Part shown: positions 53,959-64,000 of the stretch, piece by piece | How the letters are laid out: the number at the start of each line of letters is the position of its first letter | Position numbering within the stretch: position 1 is the first letter of the stretch | Source of the DNA: Marilutibacter penaei | Lineage (GTDB): Bacteria; Pseudomonadota; Gammaproteobacteria; Xanthomonadales; Xanthomonadaceae | DNA: 64,000 nucleotides | Reading direction: 5' to 3' | Assembly (NCBI RefSeq): GCF_014145395.1 | Contig: NZ_JACHTE010000001.1 | Location: 1-64,000 of the forward strand | Translations under genes and position numbers: made by a program | Notes under the pieces: generated by a model | Told to the model about the DNA's origin: nothing | Database searches by the model: none | What the model saw: only the letters and a program-made list of their open reading frames with translations

Positions 53959-55065
53959 ATGGACGGTGACGTACCGCGCAAGGACGAGGACACCCACGTA
54001 CGCGTCGGTGCCGCCGACGTGCTCGCGGCGCAGGCCCGCCTGCGCCGCTACCTGTCGGCGACGCCGCTGCACCACGCGGAGCGCTTCGGCTGCTGGCTGA
54101 AGCTGGAGAACCTTCAGCGCACCGGCTCCTACAAGGTGCGTGGCGCATTGAATGCGCTGCTGGCCGCCCGCGAGCGCGGCGACACCCGCCCGGTGATCGC
54201 CGCTTCGGCGGGCAACCACGCGCAGGGCCTGGCATGGGCCGCGTACCGGCTGGGCCAGCAGGCCATCACGGTGATGCCGCGCTGCGCACCGGAAACCAAG
54301 GTCGCCGGCGTCGCCCACTGGGGTGCCACCGTGCGCCTGCACGGCGACAGCTATGATGAGGCCAAGGCGTTCGCGCACGAGCTGGCCCTGCAGAACGACT
54401 ATCGCCTGCTGTCCGCCTTCGACGACCCCGACGTGATCGCCGGCCAGGGCACGGTCGGCCTGGAGATGGCGGCGCTGGCGCCCGACGTGGTGCTGGTGCC
54501 GATCGGTGGCGGTGGCCTGGCCGCCGGTGTCGCGCTGGCGATGAAAGCGCAGGGCGTGCGGATCGTCGGCGCCCAGGTCGAGGGCGTCGATTCGATGGCC
54601 CGCGCCCTGAAAGGCGACACGCGTGCGATCGAACCGGTCGCGAGCCTGGCCGATGGCGTGCGCGTCAAGGAGCCTGGCCATCTGACGCGCAAACTGCTGA
54701 CCGACCTGCTGGACGACGTCGTGATCGTCCGCGAGGCCGAACTGCGCGAAACCGTCGTGCGCCTCGCGCTGGAGGAACACGTCATCGCCGAAGGCGCGGG
54801 TGCGCTGGCCCTGGCCGCCGGCCGACGCGTGGCCGGCAAGCGCAAGTGCGCGGTGGTGTCTGGCGGCAACCTCGATGCCGGCGTGCTTGCGACGCTGCTG
54901 TCGGAAGTCCGGCCCCGCGCGCCCCGGCGTCCGCGTCGTCGCCAGCGTGAACTGGCCGCGCCGTTGCAGGAGCCCGCCATTGCGATGCTCCTGCCTGTGC
55001 CGACGATGCCGTCCGATCCCACCCCCGCCCCTCGACCGCGCGCAGCGGTAGCCGCCTGGCACTGA
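53959..55065 (+). CDS. ilvA: threonine dehydratase, catabolic (TdcB) type
   Basis: This PLP enzyme deaminates threonine to 2-oxobutyrate, the entry to isoleucine. The 368-residue protein has the PLP lysine in [10 protein letters not shown] (Lys59), the SAGNHAQG loop and the glycine-rich [10 protein letters not shown]. It lacks the C-terminal ACT domains of biosynthetic IlvA, so it should not be feedback-inhibited by isoleucine through that domain. Instead it ends in about 50 residues rich in Arg and Pro. In Xanthomonas the equivalent gene in the ilvCGM-leuA operon is called tdcB. The position, between ilvE and leuA, argues for a biosynthetic role. Confidence 0.92.
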   Translation: MDGDVPRKDEDTHVRVGAADVLAAQARLRRYLSATPLHHAERFGCWLKLENLQRTGSYKVRGALNALLAARERGDTRPVIAASAGNHAQGLAWAAYRLGQQAITVMPRCAPETKVAGVAHWGATVRLHGDSYDEAKAFAHELALQNDYRLLSAFDDPDVIAGQGTVGLEMAALAPDVVLVPIGGGGLAAGVALAMKAQGVRIVGAQVEGVDSMARALKGDTRAIEPVASLADGVRVKEPGHLTRKLLTDLLDDVVIVREAELRETVVRLALEEHVIAEGAGALALAAGRRVAGKRKCAVVSGGNLDAGVLATLLSEVRPRAPRRPRRRQRELAAPLQEPAIAMLLPVPTMPSDPTPAPRPRAAVAAWH

Positions 55066-55090
55066 CGCGCCAGAAAGACGGAGCCTTCCG

Positions 55091-56668
<1,578 letters not shown>

Positions 56669-56716
56669 CGGCCCGTTCCTTTCATGACCGACACGAAGCC
56701 CAAGACACATCCCGCC

Positions 56717-58150
56717 ATGAGCCACTCACCCCGCACCCTGTTCGACAAACTGTGGGACGCCCACCTGGTCCAGCCCGAATCGGCCGAAGCCCCGGGCATC
56801 CTCTACATCGACCTGCACCTGATCCACGAAGTCACGTCCCCGCAGGCGTTTGCCGAACTCGACGCGCGTGGGCTGTCACCACGTCGCCCGGAGCGCACCA
56901 AGGGGACCCTGGACCATTCGACGCCCACCCTGCCGGCCGATGCCGACGGCGTCCTGCCCTTCGCGACCGAACAGGCGCGCGCCCAGGTGGATCGCCTGCG
57001 CGAGAATTGCGAACGCCACGGTATCGAGCTGTTCGACATGGCCAGTCCGCGGCGCGGCATCGTCCACGTCATCGGTCCCGAACTCGGCCTGACCCAACCC
57101 GGCATGACGATCGTCTGCGGCGACAGCCACACCGCCACGCATGGCGCGTTCGGCGCGCTGGCGTTCGGCATCGGCACCAGTGAGGTCGGCCATGTGCTGG
57201 CCACCCAATGCCTGCTCCAGCGCAAGCCGAAAACGCTCGCGATCACCATCGACGGACAGCTCGCGCGCGGCGTCACCGCGAAGGACCTGATCCTGCATGT
57301 CATCGGCGTGATCGGCGTCAATGGTGGGACCGGGCACGTGATCGAATACCGCGGCAGCGCGATCGAAGCGCTGTCGATGGACGAACGCATGACGGTCTGC
57401 AACATGTCGATCGAAGCGGGGGCCCGCGCGGGCCTGATCGCCCCCGACGACACCACCTTCGCCTACCTTCGCGATACCGAGCGCGCACCCGGCACCTCGA
57501 CGGGAGACAGCGAAGCCTTCGACGCCGCCGTCGAGCGCTGGCGCGAACTGCGCACCGACCCGGGCGCCACCTTCGACCGCGAAGTCCATGTCGACGCGGC
57601 CGACATCCGCCCGACCGTCACCTGGGGGACGCACCCCGGCCAGGTCGCCAGCATCGACGGCCACCTGCCCGACACCTCCAACGACGACGACGCCAAGGCC
57701 CGCGACTACATGGGCTGGCAGGCCGATGCCGCCCTCGCGGGCCGACCGGTCGATGTCGTGTTCGTCGGCAGCTGCACCAACTCGCGCCTGTCCGACCTGC
57801 GCGACGCGGCCCGCGTGCTGCGAGGACGGAAGGTCCATCCGCGGGTGCGCATGCTGGTCGTGCCGGGGTCCGAACGGATCAAGCGCGACGCCGAAGCCGA
57901 AGGCATTGACCGCATCGTCCGCGACGCCGGCGCCGAATGGCGCGAGCCGGGCTGCTCGATGTGCATCGCGATGAACGGCGACATGGTCGGTCCCGGCCAG
58001 CTCGCGGTGTCGACCAGCAACCGGAATTTCGAGGGCCGCCAGGGTAAGGGGGCCCGCACCGTGCTGGCGTCGCCATTGACGGCCGCCGCCTGCGCCGTCG
58101 CCGGGGAGATCACCGACCCCCGCGCCTATCTGCCCGAGGAGGCCGCCTGA
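56717..58150 (+). CDS. leuC: 3-isopropylmalate dehydratase large subunit
   Basis: LeuC with LeuD isomerises 2- to 3-isopropylmalate. It is an aconitase-family subunit of about 477 residues. The [4Fe-4S] ligands are the Cys in [10 protein letters not shown] and the pair in [10 protein letters not shown]. Other markers are [20 protein letters not shown] and [15 protein letters not shown]. The ATG at 56717 gives the family N-terminus ([12 protein letters not shown]); an in-frame ATG at 56684 would add 11 residues. No Shine-Dalgarno is obvious for either. Its stop overlaps the leuD start by one base (TGATG). Confidence 0.95.
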   Translation: MSHSPRTLFDKLWDAHLVQPESAEAPGILYIDLHLIHEVTSPQAFAELDARGLSPRRPERTKGTLDHSTPTLPADADGVLPFATEQARAQVDRLRENCERHGIELFDMASPRRGIVHVIGPELGLTQPGMTIVCGDSHTATHGAFGALAFGIGTSEVGHVLATQCLLQRKPKTLAITIDGQLARGVTAKDLILHVIGVIGVNGGTGHVIEYRGSAIEALSMDERMTVCNMSIEAGARAGLIAPDDTTFAYLRDTERAPGTSTGDSEAFDAAVERWRELRTDPGATFDREVHVDAADIRPTVTWGTHPGQVASIDGHLPDTSNDDDAKARDYMGWQADAALAGRPVDVVFVGSCTNSRLSDLRDAARVLRGRKVHPRVRMLVVPGSERIKRDAEAEGIDRIVRDAGAEWREPGCSMCIAMNGDMVGPGQLAVSTSNRNFEGRQGKGARTVLASPLTAAACAVAGEITDPRAYLPEEAA

Positions 58151-58731
58151 TGGATGCGTTCACGACCCTGGTGTCGCGCACCGTGGTGCTGCGCGAGCGC
58201 AACATCGACACCGACCAGATCATCCCGGCGCGATTCCTGACCACGACCGAACGCCAGGGGCTCGGCCGCCATGCGTTCAGCGACTGGCGCACGCGCTCCG
58301 ACGGGACGCCCGACCTGGACTTCCCGTTCAACCGACCGGAGAACGCCGACGCGCGCATCCTCGTCGCCGGCCGCAATTTCGGCTGTGGTTCGTCGCGCGA
58401 GCACGCGCCCTGGGCGCTGACCGACCTGGGACTGCGCGCCGTCATCAGCAGCGAGATCGCCGACATCTTCCGCAGCAATGCACTCAAGAACGGCCTGTTG
58501 CCGATCGTGCTCGACCAGGACGTGGTCGACGAGCTGATCGATCGTCCCGGCATCGAGTTGAAGATCGACGTTGCCCGCCGCGTGATCGTCCTGCCGGGCG
58601 GCAACACGGTCGAGTTCCCCCTCGATGCCTTCGCCCAGACCTGCCTGCTCCAGGGCGTCGACCAGCTCGGTTACCTGCTGGGCCAGGACGACGCCATCCA
58701 ACGCTTCGAGGAGTCCCGCCGTGCCGCATGA
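58150..58731 (+). CDS. leuD: 3-isopropylmalate dehydratase small subunit
   Basis: LeuD is the swivelling small subunit that completes the isopropylmalate isomerase active site with LeuC. The 193-residue protein has [13 protein letters not shown] near the start and the substrate-binding [17 protein letters not shown] (about 77-93), then [19 protein letters not shown]. The ATG overlaps the leuC stop, and the end overlaps leuB by 11 bases. Confidence 0.96.
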   Translation: MDAFTTLVSRTVVLRERNIDTDQIIPARFLTTTERQGLGRHAFSDWRTRSDGTPDLDFPFNRPENADARILVAGRNFGCGSSREHAPWALTDLGLRAVISSEIADIFRSNALKNGLLPIVLDQDVVDELIDRPGIELKIDVARRVIVLPGGNTVEFPLDAFAQTCLLQGVDQLGYLLGQDDAIQRFEESRRAA

Positions 58732-59824
58732 ATCCACTGCCTTCGACATCGTCGTCCTGCCCGGCGACGGTATCGGCCCCGAGATCACCGCCGCGGCGGT
58801 CGATGTCCTGCATGCGGTAGGTGCGCGGCACGACCGTGACTTCCGCTTCCACAGGCACCTGATCGGCGGTGCCGCGATCGATGCCACCGGCGAGGCGCTG
58901 CCCGCCGCGACGCTCGACGCCGCCCAGCGCGCGGATGCGGTGCTGCTCGGTGCGGTCGGCGGCCCGAAGTGGTCCGACCCGAAAGCGCCGGTCCAGCCCG
59001 AACAGGGCCTGCTGGCCATCCGCAAGGCCATGGGGCTGTATGCGAACCTTCGCCCGGTCGCGCCGCATCCAGCCGCGCTGGGCGCCTCGCCGATCAAGCC
59101 GCACCTGCTCAATGGCGTCGACATGATCGTGGTCCGTGAGCTGACCGGCGGCGTCTACTTCGGCGAGAAGACCCGCACCGCCACCACGGCCAGCGACCTG
59201 TGCGAATACAGCGTCGCCGAGATCGAACGCGTCGTCCGCCGGGCCTGCACGCTGGCGCGGACCCGTCGCGGCAAGGTCACCTCCGTCGACAAGGCGAACG
59301 TGCTCGAGACGTCGCGACTCTGGCGGGAGACGGCGACGCGCGTCGTCGCCGACGAGTTCCCGGACATCACGCTGGAACACCAGCTGGTCGATTCGATGGC
59401 GATGCACCTGCTGTCCAGGCCGCGCGACTACGACGTGGTGGTGACCGAGAACATGTTCGGCGACATCCTCACCGACGAGGCCTCGATGCTGGCCGGCTCG
59501 CTGGGCCTGCTGCCCTCCGCCTCGCTGGGCGAAGGACGGGCAGGCCTGTACGAACCCATCCACGGCTCCGCACCGGACATCGCCGGTCGGGGCATCGCCA
59601 ACCCATATGCGACGATCCTCAGCGCCGCCCTGCTGCTGCGCCATTCGCTGGGACTGGAGCAGGAGGCGAGGTGCATCGAGGACGCGGTCTCGGCCGCACT
59701 CGATGCCGGCGTGTTCACCGCCGACCTCGCGCCCCAGGGCCAGGCAGTGTCGACGCGCGAGGCGACGGCGGCCGTGCTCGCCCAGTTGGATGTCGCCTGC
59801 CCGGCGGTCGCCATGCGCGATTGA
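58721..59824 (+). CDS. leuB: 3-isopropylmalate dehydrogenase
   Basis: LeuB oxidatively decarboxylates 3-isopropylmalate with NAD+. The 367-residue protein starts with GTG at 58721, inside the end of leuD. Upstream in-frame ATG sequence has no family similarity. Markers are [30 protein letters not shown], the Mg-binding [14 protein letters not shown] and the NAD-site [15 protein letters not shown]. It is the last biosynthetic gene of the supercluster. leuCDB thus follow leuA in the order A-C-D-B. Confidence 0.95.
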   Translation: MPHESTAFDIVVLPGDGIGPEITAAAVDVLHAVGARHDRDFRFHRHLIGGAAIDATGEALPAATLDAAQRADAVLLGAVGGPKWSDPKAPVQPEQGLLAIRKAMGLYANLRPVAPHPAALGASPIKPHLLNGVDMIVVRELTGGVYFGEKTRTATTASDLCEYSVAEIERVVRRACTLARTRRGKVTSVDKANVLETSRLWRETATRVVADEFPDITLEHQLVDSMAMHLLSRPRDYDVVVTENMFGDILTDEASMLAGSLGLLPSASLGEGRAGLYEPIHGSAPDIAGRGIANPYATILSAALLLRHSLGLEQEARCIEDAVSAALDAGVFTADLAPQGQAVSTREATAAVLAQLDVACPAVAMRD

Positions 59825-59865
59825 GCCGGGCGACGCACGCGCCATGGAACGGGTACGCTGGGCGG

Positions 59866-60552
59866 ATGACCCATACCCAGCTCCCGTTCCACAGTCGCCT
59901 GGCCGGTGGTCTGCTTCTGGCGGCCCTGTCGATGTCCGCTTGCCAGCCCACCGACCCGCCGCGCGCCGAGGCACCGCCTGCGCCCGCGGCGGCACCGCCC
60001 TCCGCCACGGCGCTTCCGGCGCCGGTGGAAGCCCCGGCCGATGCCTTCTTCGAGCGCCTTGCCACGCTGTGCGGCCAGGCCTTCGCCGGGCGCATCACCG
60101 CGAACATGCCTGCGGACACCAACGACCCCTTCGCCGGCAAGCCGCTGGTCATGCACGTGCGCGAGTGCAGCGCGGAGGAAATCCGCATCCCCTTCCATGT
60201 CGGTGACGACCGCTCGCGCACCTGGGTCCTGACCCGCACCGCCGACGGCCTGCGCCTGAAGCACGACCACCGCCATGCGGACGGCCATCCTGACGTACTG
60301 ACGCAGTACGGTGGCGACAGCCTGGTGCCGGGCAGTCGCGAGCGCCAGGAGTTCCCGGTCGACGCCGAGTCGCAAGCCCTGTTTTCACGCGAGGGCCGTG
60401 ACGTCTCCAACACCAACGTCTGGGCGCTGGAGGTCCAGCCCGGCCTGCGCTTCGCCTACGAACTCTCGCGGCCCCACCGGTTGTTCCGCGTCGAGTTCAA
60501 CCTGGCCAACCCGGTCGCGGCGCCGCCGGCGCCCTGGGGTGCCGAGGGCTGA
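59866..60552 (+). CDS. putative lipoprotein of unknown function
   Basis: This 228-residue protein has a signal peptide ending in a lipobox-like LSMSAC (Cys about 24), then a Pro/Ala-rich spacer (about 25-50) and a mature domain beginning FFERLATLCGQAFAGRI. I do not recognise the domain. Features are two further cysteines (LCGQ, RECSAEE), a run of histidines (LKHDHRHADGHPDV) that could bind metal, and several strands (RIPFHVGDDRSRTWVLTRT). It follows leuB by 41 bases on the same strand and is convergent with the RND pump gene. It may be read from its own promoter or by read-through. Confidence 0.7.
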   Translation: MTHTQLPFHSRLAGGLLLAALSMSACQPTDPPRAEAPPAPAAAPPSATALPAPVEAPADAFFERLATLCGQAFAGRITANMPADTNDPFAGKPLVMHVRECSAEEIRIPFHVGDDRSRTWVLTRTADGLRLKHDHRHADGHPDVLTQYGGDSLVPGSRERQEFPVDAESQALFSREGRDVSNTNVWALEVQPGLRFAYELSRPHRLFRVEFNLANPVAAPPAPWGAEG

Positions 60553-60566
60553 TCCAGCCCGTGTTC

Positions 60567-60599
60567 GCAGGGGTGGCTGGCACCGCCAGCCCCCCCTGC
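60567..60599. terminator. hairpin between convergent genes
   Basis: GCAGGGG-T-GGCTGGC pairs with GCCAGCC-CCCCTGC around an ACC loop, with one bulge. It lies between the convergent lipoprotein and RND genes and could serve both, although no T-run follows on either strand. Confidence 0.5.
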
Positions 60600-60606
60600 A
60601 CCCGGC

Positions 60607-63600
60607 TCAGCGGCGTGCCGACTCCGGCATCCGCACCCGGAACCACGCCGCATAGAGCGCCGGCAGGAACAACAGCGTCAGGACCGTGGCGACCAGCAGG
60701 CCGCCCATGATCGCCACCGCCATCGGGCCGAAGAACACGCTGCGCGAGAGCGGGATCATCGCGAGGATCGCGGTGAATGCGGTCAGCACGATCGGCCTGA
60801 AGCGTCGCACCGTCGCCTCGATGATCGCCTGCCAGGCGTCCGCCCCATCGGCGCGGTCCTGCTCGATCTGGTCGACCAGGATCACCGAGTTGCGCATGAT
60901 CATGCCGGCCAGCGCGATCGTGCCCAGCATCGCCACGAAGCCGAAGGGCACGCGGAACACCAGCAGGAACAGCGTCACGCCGATCAGGCCCAGCGGCGCC
61001 GTCAGGAACACCATCACGCTGCGCGAGAAACTGCGCAACTGCATCATCAGCAGCGTGAACACCACGAACAGGAACAGCGGCATGCCGGCCGCGATCGAGT
61101 TCTGGCCGCGCGCCGAATCCTCCACGCTGCCGCCGACGTCGATCGAGTAGCCATACGGCAAGGCTTCGCGCAGGCCATCCAGGGTCGGCGAGATCTGCGC
61201 GGACACGGTCGCCGGCTGGGTGCCGTCGTAGATGTCGGCACGCACGGTCATGGTCGGCTTGCGGTCGCGGTGCCAGATGATGCCGTCCTCGAAGCCGTAC
61301 TCCAGCGTGGCGACCTGCGACAACGGTACGCTGGTACCCCCCGCCACCGGGATCGCCAGGTTGCGCAGGCCGTCGAGGTCGAGGCGCTCGGCCTCGGTAC
61401 CGCGCAGGCGCATCTCGATCAGCTCGTCGCCCTCGCGGTAGGTGCTTACCGGCGAGCCGGACAGGGCACCGCCGAGGAACTGCGCGACCTCGGCCGAACT
61501 CACGCCCAGCGCACGCGCACGGGTCTGGTCGATGCGCAGGTGGACGACCTTGCCCGGCTCGTCCCAGTCGAGGTTGACGTTGGCGACGTGCGGGTTCTCC
61601 TCGATCTTCGCGCGCACGTCGTTGGCGATCGCGCGCACCTGGTCGATGTGCTCGCCCGACACGCGGAACTGCACCGGGTAGCCGACCGGTGGTCCGTTCT
61701 CCAGGCGGGTCACGCGCAACTGCAGCTCGGGGAACTGCGGCACCACGTCTTCGATGATCCACTGGCGGACCGCCTCGCGCGCGTCCGTATCCTTCGGCAG
61801 CAGCACGAACTGCGCGAAGTTCGCCGCGGGCAGCTGCTGGTCGAGTGGCAGGTAGAAGCGCGGCGACCCGGTGCCGACGTACGCAACGTAATTGTCCAGG
61901 TCCTCGCGGGTGGCGAGGATCGCTTCAAGTCGTCGCGCCTGCGCCTCGGTCGCCTTCAGCGAACTGCCCTCGGCGAGCTCCATGTCGACCATCAGCTCGG
62001 GGCGCACGGACTCCGGGAAGAACTGCTGCGGCACGAAGCGGAACAGCAGGACCGAGGCCGCGAATGCCCCGACCGTCACCACGATGACCGTCTTGCGGTG
62101 GCCGACGCACCAGCCCAGCAGGCGCCGGAACCGCGCATAGAACGGCGTCGCATAGGGATCATGGTCGCGACCGTCATGCGGTGGCGGCGCGATCAGTTCG
62201 GCGAAGGCAGGGTACCGGTCGGCCCAGCGCTGGCGCGCGGCATGCCAGCGCGCGGCCATCGAGCCCGGCTTGAGCGTCGCCGCATGGCCATGGTCGGGCA
62301 GCAGCTTGTCGCCGAGGTAAGGGATGAACATCACCGCGGCGATCCACGACACCAGCAGGGCGATCGTCACCACCTCGAACAGGGACCGGGTGTACTCGCC
62401 CGTGCTCGACGCTGCGGTCGCGATCGGCAGGAAGCCCGCCGCGGTGATCAGGGTGCCGGTCAGCATCGGGAACGCGGTGCTTTCCCAGGCGAAGGCGGCC
62501 GCCTTCATCCGGCTGTAGCCCTGCTCCATCTTGATCGCCATCATCTCGACCGCGATGATCGCGTCGTCGACCATCAGGCCAAGCGCCAGCACCAGCGCGC
62601 CGAGCGAGATCTTGTGCAGGCCGACACCGTAGAAATACATGACCGCGAAGGTCATCGCGAGCACCAGCGGGATCGACAGCGCGACGACCAGCCCGGTGCG
62701 CAGGCCCAGCGACAGGAAGCTCACCAGCAGCACGATGACGACGGCCTCGGTGAGTACCTTGACGAACTCGCCGACCGAAGCATCCACCGCCGCCGGCTGG
62801 TCGGCCACGCGATGCAGTTCCATGCCCGCCGGGAGCGTTTCCTGCAGGCGCGCGAACTCGGAATCAAGGGTCTTGCCGAGCTCGAGGATATCGCCGCCCT
62901 CGCGCATCGCGACACCGATGCCGATCGCATCCCGGCCCTGGTAGCGCATCATCGGCGCCGCGGGGTCCGCGAATCCGCGGTGGACCTCGGCCAGGTCGTC
63001 GAGGCGGAAGGTGCGGTCACCGACGCGGATCGGGAACGCACGGATCGCATCGACCGACTCGAACCGTCCATCCACGCGCAGGGGCACGCGCGCGCTCGGG
63101 GTTTCGAAGAAGCCGGCCGGGACGACCGCGTTCTGTTGCTCCAGCGCCTGCTGCACGGCCGCGGCCGGTACGCCCAGCGTGGCCAGCTTGTCGTTCGACA
63201 GCTCGATCCAGATCTTCTCGTCCTGCACGCCGAACAGCTCGATCTTGCCGACGTCGCCCAGTTCCTGGAGCGCGAGCTCGATGCGTTCGGCGTAGTCCTT
63301 CATGACCGCGTAGTCGAAGCCCTCGCCGGTCAACGCGTAGATGTTGCCGAAGGTGTCGCCGAATTCGTCGTTGAAGAACGGGCCGACGACTTCCGAAGGC
63401 AGGGTCGCGCGGATGTCGCCCACTTTCTTGCGGACCTGGTACCACAGCGGCTCGATCTCCTTCGAACGCATGGAATCCCGCGCCATGAAGATGATCTGCG
63501 ACTCGCCGGCGCGCGAGTACGAGCGGATGAACTCGTACTCCCCTGTCTCCATCAGCTTCTTCTCGATGCGCTCGGTGACCTGCTTCGACACTTCCTCCGC

Positions 63601-63771
63601 GGTCGCGCCGGGCCACATCGTCCGGATCACCATCGCCTTGAAGGTGAACTCGGGGTCCTCGCTGCGGCCGAGGTTGAGATAGGAGAACGCACCGGCGATC
63701 GCCACCACCAGCATCAGGTAGACCACGAGGCTGCGGTGGCGCAGCGCCCACTCGGACAGGTTGAAGCGCAT
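60607..63771 (-). CDS. RND efflux pump permease subunit
   Basis: This is a 1054-residue inner-membrane RND transporter of the HAE family (AcrB-like), with 12 membrane helices and two large periplasmic loops. The proton-relay pair is in LMVDDAIIAVEMM in helix 4. The N-terminal cytoplasmic start and LNLGRSEDPEFTFKAM resemble the multidrug or unspecified-substrate branch rather than classical AcrB. It is six bases downstream of the adaptor gene on the same strand. Substrates cannot be told. The outer-membrane partner is not in the window. Confidence 0.93.
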   Translation of the reverse strand: MRFNLSEWALRHRSLVVYLMLVVAIAGAFSYLNLGRSEDPEFTFKAMVIRTMWPGATAEEVSKQVTERIEKKLMETGEYEFIRSYSRAGESQIIFMARDSMRSKEIEPLWYQVRKKVGDIRATLPSEVVGPFFNDEFGDTFGNIYALTGEGFDYAVMKDYAERIELALQELGDVGKIELFGVQDEKIWIELSNDKLATLGVPAAAVQQALEQQNAVVPAGFFETPSARVPLRVDGRFESVDAIRAFPIRVGDRTFRLDDLAEVHRGFADPAAPMMRYQGRDAIGIGVAMREGGDILELGKTLDSEFARLQETLPAGMELHRVADQPAAVDASVGEFVKVLTEAVVIVLLVSFLSLGLRTGLVVALSIPLVLAMTFAVMYFYGVGLHKISLGALVLALGLMVDDAIIAVEMMAIKMEQGYSRMKAAAFAWESTAFPMLTGTLITAAGFLPIATAASSTGEYTRSLFEVVTIALLVSWIAAVMFIPYLGDKLLPDHGHAATLKPGSMAARWHAARQRWADRYPAFAELIAPPPHDGRDHDPYATPFYARFRRLLGWCVGHRKTVIVVTVGAFAASVLLFRFVPQQFFPESVRPELMVDMELAEGSSLKATEAQARRLEAILATREDLDNYVAYVGTGSPRFYLPLDQQLPAANFAQFVLLPKDTDAREAVRQWIIEDVVPQFPELQLRVTRLENGPPVGYPVQFRVSGEHIDQVRAIANDVRAKIEENPHVANVNLDWDEPGKVVHLRIDQTRARALGVSSAEVAQFLGGALSGSPVSTYREGDELIEMRLRGTEAERLDLDGLRNLAIPVAGGTSVPLSQVATLEYGFEDGIIWHRDRKPTMTVRADIYDGTQPATVSAQISPTLDGLREALPYGYSIDVGGSVEDSARGQNSIAAGMPLFLFVVFTLLMMQLRSFSRSVMVFLTAPLGLIGVTLFLLVFRVPFGFVAMLGTIALAGMIMRNSVILVDQIEQDRADGADAWQAIIEATVRRFRPIVLTAFTAILAMIPLSRSVFFGPMAVAIMGGLLVATVLTLLFLPALYAAWFRVRMPESARR

Positions 63772-63776
63772 CGCGC

Positions 63777-64000
63777 CTACTCCGCTTCGGGCGCGGGCGC
63801 GCCGTTGGCGGCCACTGGCCGGTTGTCGCGGTCAACCGGCGAGACCGCCTGGCCATCGCGCAGGAGGTGCGCGCCTGCGGCGACCACCCAGTCGCCCGGA
63901 CCCACGCCCTCCAGCACCGGGACCTGCTCGGCGCCGAACGCGGCGGTGCGAACCGGCTGGAGGCGTAGCTTCGAGGTGGAAGGGTCCACCACGTAGACCG
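63777..64000 (-). CDS. RND efflux periplasmic adaptor, C-terminal part (cut by window edge)
   Basis: The frame is open to the end of the window and encodes the last ~74 residues of a membrane-fusion adaptor: VYVVDPSTSKLRLQPV, then LEGVGPGDWVVAAGAHLLRDGQAV, which is the membrane-proximal beta-roll typical of HlyD/MexA-type adaptors, then an Ala/Pro-rich end. It lies six bases before the RND permease gene, the usual adaptor-pump order. The start is outside the window. Confidence 0.88.
   Translation of the reverse strand, partial: VYVVDPSTSKLRLQPVRTAAFGAEQVPVLEGVGPGDWVVAAGAHLLRDGQAVSPVDRDNRPVAANGAPAPEAE

Overview
The window is a high-GC (roughly 68-70% by eye) gammaproteobacterial chromosome segment. 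The nearest fit is Xanthomonadaceae (Lysobacter/Luteimonas-like). The basis is a thrL-thrABC cluster, an ilvC-ilvG-ilvM / catabolic-type threonine dehydratase / leuA operon of the kind described in Xanthomonas, a PPi-dependent phosphofructokinase, a DedA-PAP2-LssY fusion, and two large TonB-dependent receptors. The family assignment is inference; there is no rRNA or other marker to settle it. No tRNA, rRNA, CRISPR array, transposase or prophage gene was seen.

Layout. (1) 0.2-13.5 kb is housekeeping: a DUF192 lipoprotein, rubredoxin, thiE, hemL abutting a convergent argD, a K+ channel, a three-gene minus-strand set (kinase-like protein, SDR, glyoxalase), the DedA/PAP2/LssY membrane protein, the adk-mpl-LON-domain operon, and pfp. 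(2) 13.6-20.7 kb mixes genes (unknown ORF, arylsulfatase, exported protein, hppA, ppa) with unusually repeat-rich intergenic DNA: a ~427-bp tandem array, a long-armed inverted repeat, and two of the three copies of a palindromic element (the third is at 5.2 kb). The pfp, hppA and ppa genes together make this a pyrophosphate-metabolism neighbourhood. (3) 20.8-29.3 kb holds a TonB receptor, an AraC regulator, a CadC-like membrane regulator with a TolB-type propeller, and thiC behind a TPP riboswitch. (4) 29.4-42.7 kb is an accessory directon that looks like a system for scavenging D-amino-acid-containing compounds: an outer-membrane receptor, two SxxK serine hydrolases, an N-acyl-D-amino-acid deacylase-like lipoprotein, two inner-membrane transporters (YkvI-like and DUF819), a dipeptide-epimerase-type enolase, a DUF1611/DgcN-type enzyme, and a divergent XRE-cupin regulator. 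This is the most interesting block. (5) 42.7-59.8 kb is a continuous plus-strand amino-acid supercluster: thrL-thrABC, then ilvL-ilvD-ilvC-ilvG-ilvM-ilvE-ilvA-leuA-leuC-leuD-leuB. It runs from aspartate through threonine to isoleucine, and from pyruvate to valine and leucine. Both halves begin with an attenuator-type leader peptide, and the two leaders share the same promoter block and the same first four residues (MTHR). (6) 59.9-64 kb holds a lipoprotein and a convergent RND efflux pump with its adaptor cut by the window edge.

How the genes work together. Threonine from ThrABC feeds the threonine dehydratase inside the ilv/leu operon, so the two leader-controlled units form one pathway. Many starts overlap the preceding stop by 1-17 nt (thrA/thrB, ilvC/ilvG, ilvG/ilvM, ilvM/ilvE, leuC/leuD, leuD/leuB, epimerase/DUF819), which suggests translational coupling. 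Start codons were re-chosen from Shine-Dalgarno position and family N-termini, because long upstream extensions are common artefacts at this GC content.
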